From Prochlorococcus sp. AG-459-B06 (GTDB lineage Bacteria > Cyanobacteriota > Cyanobacteriia > PCC-6307 > Cyanobiaceae): a stretch of 64,000 nt of DNA. A program made the position numbers and the translations under genes. Below the pieces are notes generated by a model. The model saw only the letters and a list, made by a program, of their open reading frames with translations. It was not told where the DNA came from and ran no database searches. The stretch covers positions 1-64,000 of the forward strand of contig QCQY01000005.1 in assembly GCA_003209475.1 (NCBI GenBank), in the 5' to 3' direction. Shown here one piece after another: positions 22,499 to 29,931 of the stretch (positions are counted from its first letter, which is position 1; each line of letters opens with the position of its first letter).

Positions 22499-24610
22499 CT
22501 AGTTTGGAACAATTATTACTGAGCATGCTTTTAATTCCGGTTGTTTTGATATCGGACATGACTTTTCATGCATCAAAGAGTTTACTTCACACATATTTTT
22601 TTGACTAAAACCCCAATGCATCGGTAAAAAAACTGTACCTGCTTTAATTTTGTCAGTAATCAGAACTTTTGCTTGAACTTCCCCTCTTTTGGATTTAATT
22701 TTTACTATTACATCATTTTTGATTTTTAAAGATAAAGCATCTTTAGAATTAATTTCCAATAACGGTTCTGGATTCTTTTTTGTAAGTTTTTGAACTTTAG
22801 AAGTTCTTGTCATTGTATGCCATTGACTTAGATATCTTCCAATTGTCAAAATTAGTGGGTACTCATCTGAAGGGGGTTCAGCCAACCCAATAGGATCATC
22901 AATACAAAAATTTGCTTTGCCAGTCTCAGTTGGGAAATAACCATCTTCATATAATCTTTTTGAAGATGTACTAGGTACGCTGCCTTTAGGATAAGGCCAT
23001 TGTTGAGGTCCATGATTTTTTAATAATTGATATGATAATCCGCTCATATCGCATAATCTTTTTGTAGTAGTTTTTAAAAATTCATCATAAACTTCCGATG
23101 AAGATTCATATTCAAATTGTTTGAAATAGCCTATCTTCTGTCCTAATTCAGCAAATATTTGCCAATCTGGTTTTGAATTTTTATTCGATTCTCTGAAAGA
23201 TGGGCAAAGTGTTACTCTTCTTTCTGAATTTGTCATAACACCATCTTTTTCGCTCCATTGAGCTGCGGGCAATACTAGATGAGCATATTTAATTGATTCA
23301 CTTTGTTCATAAGATTCGTTTAGGATAATTAAAGGACATTTTAAAAGTGCTTTTTTTACAAAGTTTAAATTAGGCATGCTAACCAAAGGGTTCGTAGCTG
23401 CAATCCACCAAATTTTCACAGATCCTTTTTTTATAGCTTCTATTTGTTCAAATGCAGATAGACCATTTTTTGCAGATATCTTTCCCTCAGGGAACCCCCA
23501 TATTTTTTCAATTTCATTCCTATCAATTTTATTTTTTACAAACCTATATCCTGGAAGAAGGTGCGATAGTCCTCCTGCTTCTCTACCACCCATAGCGTTT
23601 GGTTGGCCAGTTAAGGAAAAAGGACCAGAACCTTCTTTGCCTATTTGGCCGGTCATTAAATGAAGATTTATTAGCCCATTTACTGCTGCTGTACCCTCTT
23701 GCCTTTGATTTAAACCCATCGACCAAAGACTTAGAACATTTTTGCTTTCTCCCCATAATTTTGCAATATCGATAATTGTTTTCTCGGATATATTGCAAAT
23801 TTCACTTATTTTTTTTAAATCCCATTTTTGTATATGTTTTACAAAATCAAAATAGCTTTCGGTCGACTTATCAATGAAATTTTGATCAGTTAATTGATTC
23901 TTATAAAGATAATTCGCAATCCCAATAAATAAAAATAGATCTGTTCCAGAAGAAATTTGCAAGTAAAAATCTGCTATGGATGAAGTTTCTGTTTCTCTTG
24001 GATCGATTACTATTACTTTTAAATTATCATTTACGTTTCTTTTACGTTTCTTAATTCGATCAAAAAGAACGGGATGACATTCTGCAGTATTTGTCCCTAT
24101 TAATAAAATTAAAGAGCAATGATCAATATCTTCATAACAACAAGGTGGGCCATCAGAGCCAAAACTCCTGTTATAGCCAGCTACTGCTGAGCTCATACAT
24201 AGTCTTGAATTAGCATCAAAATTATTTGTGCCTATTGCTCCCTTGAGAAGCTTCTGGGCTACGTAATAATCTTCAGTATGAAATTGACCTGAGCCATACA
24301 TAGCTATTGAATCAGGTCCATAATTTTTTATAGAACTCAGAATATTCTCTTTCAGAATTTCGTATGATTCGTCCCAGGAAATTTCTTTAAATTCTTCATT
24401 TAAATTTTCCCTATAAAGTGGTTTTTTTAATCTCCCACCTTTTAAAGTCTCACATACTGTTGCTCCTTTTACGCATAATTTACCATGAGTTGAAGGACTA
24501 TCCCTGTCTCCACTTACTAACCATTTATCGTCAGAAACCGCACTTTTGGGCCTCATTTTTAACCCACAGCCAACACCGCAATATGGGCATTGACTTTTAG
24601 TAAAATTCAT
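22499..24610 (-). CDS. narB: Assimilatory nitrate reductase, ferredoxin-type
   Basis: 703 aa. The 4Fe-4S ligands are C8, C11, C15 (CPYCGVGC) and C46 (HGKLCVKG). A Mo-bisMGD fold follows, with SRLCMSSAVAGYNRSFGSDGPP holding the likely Mo-ligating Cys, GTNTAECHPVLFDRI, and SLWSMGLNQRQEGTAAVNGLINLHL and LTGQPNAMGGREAGG. The C-terminal cap starts about residue 585 (YPLILTIGRYLSQWHTMTRT). It reduces nitrate to nitrite with electrons from ferredoxin in the cytoplasm. It is 39 bp downstream of nrtP and shares the NtcA promoter. Confidence 0.97.
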   Translation of the reverse strand: MNFTKSQCPYCGVGCGLKMRPKSAVSDDKWLVSGDRDSPSTHGKLCVKGATVCETLKGGRLKKPLYRENLNEEFKEISWDESYEILKENILSSIKNYGPDSIAMYGSGQFHTEDYYVAQKLLKGAIGTNNFDANSRLCMSSAVAGYNRSFGSDGPPCCYEDIDHCSLILLIGTNTAECHPVLFDRIKKRKRNVNDNLKVIVIDPRETETSSIADFYLQISSGTDLFLFIGIANYLYKNQLTDQNFIDKSTESYFDFVKHIQKWDLKKISEICNISEKTIIDIAKLWGESKNVLSLWSMGLNQRQEGTAAVNGLINLHLMTGQIGKEGSGPFSLTGQPNAMGGREAGGLSHLLPGYRFVKNKIDRNEIEKIWGFPEGKISAKNGLSAFEQIEAIKKGSVKIWWIAATNPLVSMPNLNFVKKALLKCPLIILNESYEQSESIKYAHLVLPAAQWSEKDGVMTNSERRVTLCPSFRESNKNSKPDWQIFAELGQKIGYFKQFEYESSSEVYDEFLKTTTKRLCDMSGLSYQLLKNHGPQQWPYPKGSVPSTSSKRLYEDGYFPTETGKANFCIDDPIGLAEPPSDEYPLILTIGRYLSQWHTMTRTSKVQKLTKKNPEPLLEINSKDALSLKIKNDVIVKIKSKRGEVQAKVLITDKIKAGTVFLPMHWGFSQKNMCEVNSLMHEKSCPISKQPELKACSVIIVPN

Positions 24611-24649
24611 AAAATTTCTTTTATAAATAAATATCTACATAGTTGTTGG

Positions 24650-26203
24650 TTAAACGTAATTTTCAGCTTTTTCCCCTTCATAAGCATCCGCGAATGATCC
24701 TTGAGGCTCCTTTAAAAAGAAATAACAGAAGAATCCAACTATTAATCCTGCTATACCTAAAACTTGGAAGAACGCACTATTTGAAGCAGCAATTATTTCT
24801 GGAGAAGGATCTTTACCTCCACCCATCCATAAAGGTAAGAGGCTATAAATATTTAGATAAGTTACCGCTCCAACATTTCCATAAGCCCCAACCAATCCAG
24901 CTATTTGTCCTGTTACTCTTTTTTTAACTAAGGGAACTAAAGCAAAAGTTGAGCCTTCTCCTGATTGAACAAAAAATGAACAAAGCATAGTTAAAAATAC
25001 AGCCATAAGAATTCCGGCTGATCCAGTAAAAGTTCCAGGTTTTATTAAAGACATCAATAGATATCCAAATCCTAATCCCATAGTTAGGAATCCCATTGTA
25101 TTTTTTCTATTGCCTGTTCTGTCAGATATCAATCCTCCCGCAGGTCTAGCTATTAAATTCACAAATGCATAACATGATGCAAGAATTCCGGCAACAGCTT
25201 TAGGTAAATCAAATGTAAATTCAAAGAAACTAGGAAGCATAGAAACTACTGCCAATTCTGATCCAAAATTTACAATGTAAGTTAATTCCAAAATAGCTAC
25301 TTGTTTGAATTCATATTTATCTTCTTTAGGATAAATTTTAGTTCCATTTAATAATTCAATATTCGTTCTTACAATTCCCCAAGTTTGGAAAATAAACCAA
25401 GCTAAAACTGCGAGTAAGGCTATTGGATAAGTGGATGAAGTAAGGAAACCTACTTTTTGAAGTCTCCAACATAGGACTGAAAGAATTGCTGCGAATGGAA
25501 CATTCATTCCAATTAAACCCCAGAAATCTCTTATACTGGTTACTTCTAAACCAGCTGTTTTTGCAGGCCTTTGATAAGGTTTTCCTGGAGGTGTATCAGT
25601 TACACTAAAGAAATAGATAATTCCATAAACGAAAGAAATAATCCCTGTAAGAGCAATAGCCCCCCTCCAGTTAAGTACAGCTCCAGTTGGCAACTCAAAT
25701 CCTCCTGAAAAAGACAAGAAGCCAGCTACGGCAACAAGAGAAAGAGCAGAAAAAGCAGATCCAAAATTTCCCCATCCTCCATATATTCCTTCAGCCAAAC
25801 CAATTTCTTTGGGAGGGAACCACTCAGATACCATTCTTATTCCGATAACAAAACCTGCGCCTACTATTGATAAAAGCAATCTCGCAATAACTAGTTGATT
25901 GAAGTCTTGCGCACTAGCAAATAATAAACATGGGACTACAGAAAATATCAAGATTGTTGAATAAGTTTTTCTTGGGCCAAATTTATCCAATAACATTCCA
26001 ATCAAAACCCTTGCTGGAATAGTTAAAGCAACATTACATATTGCTACTGTCCTAATTTGAGCAACAGATAAACCTAAATCAGCTTTAACAGTAGTTGCAA
26101 GAGGTGCGAGGTTGAACCAGACAACAAAAGTAAGGAAAAAAGCAAACCAGGTGAGGTGAAGAGTTCTGTATCTGCCATTTAAAGACCAAACATCACTTAA
26201 CAT
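24650..26203 (-). CDS. nrtP: Nitrate/nitrite permease, MFS NNP family
   Basis: 517 aa from the ATG at 26203 (MLSDVWSLNGRYRTLHLTWFAFFLTFVVWFNLAP). The track's start at 26233 lies inside the predicted -10 box and is not used. Twelve membrane helices are expected. NNP marks include FVIGIRMVSEWFPPKEIGLAEGIYGGWGNFGSA with the Arg and Gly-rich nitrate signature, and the second GLVGAYGNVGAVTYLN. Marine cyanobacteria use this permease (also called napA) instead of an ABC nrtABCD system. Upstream of narB in one operon. Confidence 0.96.
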   Translation of the reverse strand: MLSDVWSLNGRYRTLHLTWFAFFLTFVVWFNLAPLATTVKADLGLSVAQIRTVAICNVALTIPARVLIGMLLDKFGPRKTYSTILIFSVVPCLLFASAQDFNQLVIARLLLSIVGAGFVIGIRMVSEWFPPKEIGLAEGIYGGWGNFGSAFSALSLVAVAGFLSFSGGFELPTGAVLNWRGAIALTGIISFVYGIIYFFSVTDTPPGKPYQRPAKTAGLEVTSIRDFWGLIGMNVPFAAILSVLCWRLQKVGFLTSSTYPIALLAVLAWFIFQTWGIVRTNIELLNGTKIYPKEDKYEFKQVAILELTYIVNFGSELAVVSMLPSFFEFTFDLPKAVAGILASCYAFVNLIARPAGGLISDRTGNRKNTMGFLTMGLGFGYLLMSLIKPGTFTGSAGILMAVFLTMLCSFFVQSGEGSTFALVPLVKKRVTGQIAGLVGAYGNVGAVTYLNIYSLLPLWMGGGKDPSPEIIAASNSAFFQVLGIAGLIVGFFCYFFLKEPQGSFADAYEGEKAENYV

Positions 26204-26231
26204 AAAAATTTTCTTCAGATTAATTTTTAGC

Positions 26232-26274
26232 AATTTAGATTTCGTTCAATGCATCCATTTGTATTATTTAATAC
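26232..26274 (-). promoter_or_regulatory. NtcA-activated promoter of nrtP-narB
   Basis: A perfect GTA-N8-TAC palindrome (26261-26274) is followed on the minus strand, 23 nt on, by TAAATT (26237-26232), matching the canonical NtcA promoter GTAN8TAC-N20-24-TAN3T. A start site near 26225 would leave a leader of about 22 nt before the ATG at 26203. This geometry also fixes the nrtP start codon. Confidence 0.8.
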
Positions 26275-26375
26275 GAAATCTGGATTTTAAGAAATGCAAC
26301 TTTTTTTAAAGACTAGAATTAATAGCCAGCACTAATAAAATCAAAATTGGGGAAAAATAAGTAATTTATTTATTG

Positions 26376-26389
26376 GTATTATTCGATAC
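26376..26389. promoter_or_regulatory. Second perfect NtcA-type palindrome
   Basis: GTATTATTCGATAC is another exact GTA-N8-TAC, 34 bp before mobA. Toward mobA, TATTAC lies 20 nt on (26410-26415), a near -10 with the last base wrong. A TATAAT at 26391 is too close for class-II activation. It may serve mobA-moaA, or assist the divergent nrtP promoter from a distance. Confidence 0.6.
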
Positions 26390-26422
26390 ATATAATACTC
26401 GTGGAAAAATATTACCTAAGTT

Positions 26423-27028
26423 ATGGAAATAAAACATAAAAAATTTAAAGCATTTATTTTGGCTGGTGGCAAGAGTTCAAGAATGGGATTTGATAAAGCT
26501 CTAATTAAACATCATGAAGGCGGAAATTGGCTGTCTCATAAAATAAAAATATTAAATAACCTTAATTTAGAGACTTATGTAATAACAAATTATATTTCTC
26601 ATTTAAAAGAAATAAATAAAAGTAATAATGTTGGCTTTATTTCAGATGTCCGACCCTTTGATGGTCCCTTAACTTGTATCGAACAAATTTTTTCATCTTT
26701 TAAAAAAACCACTAAAAATATCCTAATTATCCCAATCGATATGCCAAATTTGAATACAAAATTAATCTATTCACTTTTTAAATCATGGGAAGAAAATCAA
26801 AATTTTGCGGTAATATCCCACGATGGAATTTTTGCACAGCCATTATTCGGTATTTATCCCATCAATGAAGAAAATCATTTTATATTAAAAAAAAAGTTAT
26901 CCTCTGGGAAGAAAAATTTTCTCGGTTGGGTTGATCAAATTCCTCATAAATATTTCTATGCAAATTATGGAGATTTAATTAATATAAATTCGAAGAAAGA
27001 ATTTTTAAATATGAATAATGGAACTTAA
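26423..27028 (+). CDS. mobA: Molybdenum cofactor guanylyltransferase
   Basis: 201 aa. AFILAGGKSSRMGFDKALI is the nucleotidyltransferase signature (LAGG-x-S-x-RMG-x-D-K). Later VRPFDGPLTCIEQIF and NILIIPIDMPNLN provide the G-P-L and metal-binding D-M-P motifs. It attaches GMP to Mo-molybdopterin to give the MGD form that NarB requires. Its 3' end overlaps moaA by 11 bp. Confidence 0.93.
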   Translation: MEIKHKKFKAFILAGGKSSRMGFDKALIKHHEGGNWLSHKIKILNNLNLETYVITNYISHLKEINKSNNVGFISDVRPFDGPLTCIEQIFSSFKKTTKNILIIPIDMPNLNTKLIYSLFKSWEENQNFAVISHDGIFAQPLFGIYPINEENHFILKKKLSSGKKNFLGWVDQIPHKYFYANYGDLININSKKEFLNMNNGT

Positions 27029-28079
27029 GCAATTGGAGGATAATAGAAAAAGAAAGTTAAAAGTTTTAAGGTTATCTCTTAAACAAAATTGCAATTTTTC
27101 TTGTATTTATTGTAAGCCGGAGAATTATGGTTTGGATGTGTTAAATATTGAACAATTTAAAAAATTAATTTTAGTCAGTTGTCGATTAGGGGTAAATTCT
27201 TTAAGAATTACTGGAGGTGAACCTTTATTGAGTTCTCAATTAGATGAACTTCTTTATGAAATTAAATCGCAAAGAATAGAAGAATTAAATCCAATAGCTA
27301 ATTTACAGGATATTTCTCTAACCACCAATGGATATTTGCTTTCTAAAAAAAAAGCTAATGATCTTTTTAAAAATGGTTTAGACCGCATAACAGTAAGTTT
27401 AGATGCGATTGATCCTGATATTTTTACAAACATGATTGGAGAAGAAAATAAAATTATTGGCAAAGAAAAATTATTTACTGTCCTTGAAGGAATAGATCAT
27501 GCAATAAATGCTGGATTTAATCCAAAGGCGGGAAAATTAAAAATAAATGCAGTCATAAAAAAAGAGATAAATGATAATCAAATTTTTGAATTAGTTGATT
27601 TTGCAAAAAAAAGGTCAATAGAAATTCGTTTCATTGAATATATGGACGTAGGCACATCTAATAATTGGCGGCCATCAGATGTTTTTTTCTCTGAAAGAAT
27701 TATTAGGTTATTAAAGAAGAAGCATCGATTAAAAGACTACGGTAGAAAGGAGGGACAAACTGCTAATAGGTGGTACATGAGTGATTCAAAAAGTTTTATA
27801 AGTACAATCTCTTCAATAAGTAATCCTTTTTGTTCAGATTGTAATAGATTGAGGATAACTAGCGATGGTTATGCTTATACATGTCTCTTTTCTAGTGAAG
27901 GTATAAATTTAAACCCATGGTTGTCCCTACCAATAAATCTTCATGAACTGGAAAATAAAATCAAGAGCATTTGGGAAGCTAGAGAAGATAACTATAGTGA
28001 AGATCGATTTAAAGTATTAGAGAAAACAACTGACAAAAATCAAAAAATGCACCCATCAATGTCATATCTTGGAGGATAA
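27018..28079 (+). CDS. moaA: GTP 3',8-cyclase
   Basis: 353 aa radical SAM enzyme. The N-terminal cluster C25-x3-C29-x2-C32 (CNFSCIYC) binds SAM; the C-terminal FCSDCNRLRITSDGYAYTCLF supplies C-x2-C-x13-C for the substrate-binding cluster, and the protein ends in the functional Gly-Gly (MSYLGG). TGGEPLL is the SAM-binding GGE motif. It starts Moco synthesis from GTP, with MoaC. Overlaps mobA, so the two are one operon. Confidence 0.96.
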   Translation: MELKQLEDNRKRKLKVLRLSLKQNCNFSCIYCKPENYGLDVLNIEQFKKLILVSCRLGVNSLRITGGEPLLSSQLDELLYEIKSQRIEELNPIANLQDISLTTNGYLLSKKKANDLFKNGLDRITVSLDAIDPDIFTNMIGEENKIIGKEKLFTVLEGIDHAINAGFNPKAGKLKINAVIKKEINDNQIFELVDFAKKRSIEIRFIEYMDVGTSNNWRPSDVFFSERIIRLLKKKHRLKDYGRKEGQTANRWYMSDSKSFISTISSISNPFCSDCNRLRITSDGYAYTCLFSSEGINLNPWLSLPINLHELENKIKSIWEAREDNYSEDRFKVLEKTTDKNQKMHPSMSYLGG

Positions 28080-28154
28080 AAAATTATTTAGTATAAATAA
28101 CAACATCATATATTCTTAATTCGAGGGAAATTAACATCAAATTTGTGTTATTGG

Positions 28155-28295
28155 ATGCGTTTAGCTATTTTACTTGGTTTTATTTTTGGAGTAACTCATG
28201 GAACTGTTGTTTCCCAAAGTTATTCTGCAAACTATCATGAAAATAATCAATTATTTTTTACTCAAAAAAATTCAAATATATTTTCTTCACTTTAA
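28155..28295 (+). CDS. Small membrane-anchored or exported peptide
   Basis: 46 codons: MRLAILLGFIFGVTHGTVVSQSYSA, a signal-peptide- or anchor-like start, then a short polar tail (NYHENNQLFFTQKNSNIFSSL). ATG start. It lies between moaA and the riboswitch-controlled gene on the same strand. Function unknown. Confidence 0.45.
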   Translation: MRLAILLGFIFGVTHGTVVSQSYSANYHENNQLFFTQKNSNIFSSL

Positions 28296-28374
28296 AATTA
28301 AAATTTCTTTTTTTTAATAAGTTTTTGTATTGCCATTAACATCTTGTAAATTAAATTGTCATTATAGTTAAAAT

Positions 28375-28388
28375 GTAGCGTAGACTAC
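28375..28388. promoter_or_regulatory. NtcA-type palindrome at a probable transcription start
   Basis: TGTAGCGTAGACTACA contains exact GTA-N8-TAC and is flanked by T and A as in the best sites. Possible -10 boxes (TATAGT 28363-28368 or TAAAAT 28369-28374) lie immediately upstream, and the riboswitch starts only 3-6 nt downstream, so the site overlaps the start of transcription. That placement suggests repression by NtcA rather than activation. Confidence 0.6.
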
Positions 28389-28391
28389 ATA

Positions 28392-28452
28392 AACGTTCAT
28401 CTCGTTCTACGAGCCGCATTAAGATTGAAGCCAAGGAACGGGGACTTCAATC
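28392..28452 (+). promoter_or_regulatory. Probable glutamine riboswitch (glnA / Downstream-peptide class)
   Basis: CGTTC (28394-28398) pairs with GAACG (28436-28440) as P1. CTCG-TTCTA-CGAG (28401-28413) forms P2. The conserved strings CGTTCATC and AAGGAACG frame the core, as in cyanobacterial glutamine aptamers. GATTGAAG (28423-28430) is perfectly complementary to CTTCAATC (28445-28452) beyond P1, a pseudoknot as described for the Downstream-peptide variant. The pseudoknot ends 4 nt before the ATG at 28457, so it could control ribosome access. Class assignment is from remembered consensus. Confidence 0.72.
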
Positions 28453-28456
28453 AAAA

Positions 28457-28786
28457 ATGAAATTTAGTCACATAACTATTATGTCCAGTAACGTATCTAC
28501 CTCAATAAGTAGTAATAATATTACTGCTATATTTGCAGGTTTTCTTGGAGCATTTATTGTTGGCTCTCTTGGAGTTCAACTTGTAAGAACTCAAAAGCCT
28601 TCTTTTCAATCTCAACCATTAAAAGTTCAACCAGTTCTAGCTCATCAATCAACTTTATGGGCAGCTTTAGGAGCACAAGATACTCCTATTGTTAAAAATA
28701 AAGTTTCTAATACTAAAACAACAGGAGTAGTCCCTGTTATAAGTTCTGAAGCAACTCTTTGGGCTCCACTAGGTTCAGGTAATTAG
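28457..28786 (+). CDS. Riboswitch-controlled membrane peptide, unknown function
   Basis: 109 codons from the ATG just after the riboswitch; an internal ATG at 28481 (MSSNVSTSISSNN) is an alternative. One hydrophobic helix at about residues 25-44 (AIFAGFLGAFIVGSLGVQLV), then a polar tail with an internal repeat, QSTLWAALGAQ and EATLWAPLGSG. It is unlike the GS-inactivating factors (IF7/IF17) that similar riboswitches control elsewhere. The NtcA-like site plus glutamine-sensing leader imply expression tied to nitrogen status. A terminator follows. Confidence 0.7.
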   Translation: MKFSHITIMSSNVSTSISSNNITAIFAGFLGAFIVGSLGVQLVRTQKPSFQSQPLKVQPVLAHQSTLWAALGAQDTPIVKNKVSNTKTTGVVPVISSEATLWAPLGSGN

Positions 28787-28811
28787 TAAATTAGGTCTTT
28801 TAATAAACCGA

Positions 28812-28833
28812 GGGGGGCTAACCCCCTTTTTTT
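28812..28833 (+). terminator. Strong Rho-independent terminator
   Basis: GGGGG-GCTAA-CCCCC followed by seven T, 26 bp after the stop of the riboswitch-controlled gene. Together with the upstream palindrome it bounds a single-gene transcript. Confidence 0.85.
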
Positions 28834-29080
28834 AATTGAATTAATAAATTATTTGAAAATTTTTAATCCTATTCTTAGATAACTATAAATTAAATCAGGG
28901 TTTGAAAACAATGTAATCTTGAATACCAACAGCTTTTTTATTAGTTGAGTATAAATTTAAATATGAGTTAACCCGTTCCAATTTGTTAACTTTAAGGTTT
29001 TAAGTGTTGATTCCTTATCTACTTCTAGACATGACTCACTAGTTGAAAGATTCAAAAAAAGTATTGATGTATCTTAAATC

Positions 29081-29218
29081 ATGGAAAAAAAAATCGCAAA
29101 GAAATACGCCGATCTTATAGTCCAGGCTAATAATTCAACTGGCAGAAAAGAAACTTTGTCATTAATTAAACAAGCAACAAAATTAAAAACCAAACTTGAT
29201 CAATACGAAATAATGTAG
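29081..29218 (+). CDS. Small helical protein, paralogue of 9246-9380
   Basis: 45 codons: MEKKIAKKYADLIVQANNSTGRKETLSLIKQATKL... It matches the 44-aa product at 9246 in the KKY...QA-N...GRKE...SL-K-A core. Helical, soluble. Below the track limit. Function unknown. The next gene downstream also has a paralogue near 11 kb. Confidence 0.6.
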   Translation: MEKKIAKKYADLIVQANNSTGRKETLSLIKQATKLKTKLDQYEIM

Positions 29219-29332
29219 TTTCTTAATGATCGATAGGCGATTCAAGATGAGGTGAAAACTAGCTCCTTTTTTTTTATCTTGCTATACAAATACTAAGAGA
29301 TGATTTAACTTCTTCTGTTTCATTAAAATATT

Positions 29333-29623
29333 GTGGAATTAACTGAGCTAATCGAGGATTACGTTGCTACAGAACTATTATCTAGTATTGAAATTGACTT
29401 TCTTGAAGGAGAATTATGGGAAACTACTCAACATATCGCAGAAATAAATACAGTTATCAAAGCTCCAAAAAATATATGTAAGAAATTAGGACTAGATGAA
29501 AAATCTTGTTGGCAATTATGTTGTGCAGCCGTTCTTGACTCCTCAAGACCATTAAAACATGGACAAAATAGAGTTGATGATTTTAAAAAATTAATTAATC
29601 GATATGAGATTAGTTACATATAA
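29333..29623 (+). CDS. Hypothetical protein, paralogue of 11000-11299
   Basis: 96 aa, GTG start at 29333. Soluble. MELTELIEDYVATELLSSIEIDFLEGEL aligns with the start of the 99-aa protein at 11000, and KNICKKLGLDEKSCWQLCCAAVLDSSRPLKHG with its second half. Four Cys cluster in the centre. 11 bp before a secreted protein gene, so perhaps the head of an operon reaching 30665. Family not recognised. Confidence 0.6.
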   Translation: MELTELIEDYVATELLSSIEIDFLEGELWETTQHIAEINTVIKAPKNICKKLGLDEKSCWQLCCAAVLDSSRPLKHGQNRVDDFKKLINRYEISYI

Positions 29624-29634
29624 AAAAAGACGCA

Positions 29635-29931
29635 ATGATACGTTTACTTATTGCATCAATTCTTTTTTTTATTCCACTAGGAGGTTTTGCTGATGAAAAG
29701 CAAAGAGAAATTGAGAATGAAGCTATAAATCTTGTTATTAAAAAATATGGAAAAGGCTTAGAAAATAGATTAAAAGGAACGGGAGTAACTCCCAGTTATC
29801 GGAGTTGGTATGAAAATGATTGTTTTGTAAGTATTGCAGCAGGTACATACGAAGAAAATACTTGGTCGGCAATGAAGTGGTTTAGCGTTAATGTTTGTTC
29901 TGAATCAGCTGAAATAATGGAAAGTGAATGA
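29635..29931 (+). CDS. Exported hypothetical protein
   Basis: 98 aa. Signal peptide MIRLLIASILFFIPLGGFA with cleavage near residue 19, then a soluble domain (EIENEAINLVIKKYGKGLENRL) and two Cys (NDCFVSI, NVCSESA) that could pair in the periplasm. Its stop overlaps the next ATG (ATGA), implying coupled translation with the amidotransferase-like gene. Function unknown. Confidence 0.65.
   Translation: MIRLLIASILFFIPLGGFADEKQREIENEAINLVIKKYGKGLENRLKGTGVTPSYRSWYENDCFVSIAAGTYEENTWSAMKWFSVNVCSESAEIMESE

Noticed and set aside
26391-26396. TATAAT box next to the second NtcA site as the mobA -10
   Set aside because: Only 1 nt after the palindrome, so NtcA bound there would block rather than activate; no -35 at the right distance.
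29242-29275. GAGG...CTCC T-run after the 45-aa gene as a terminator
   Set aside because: Stem is only about three pairs with mismatches; the T-run alone is not enough.
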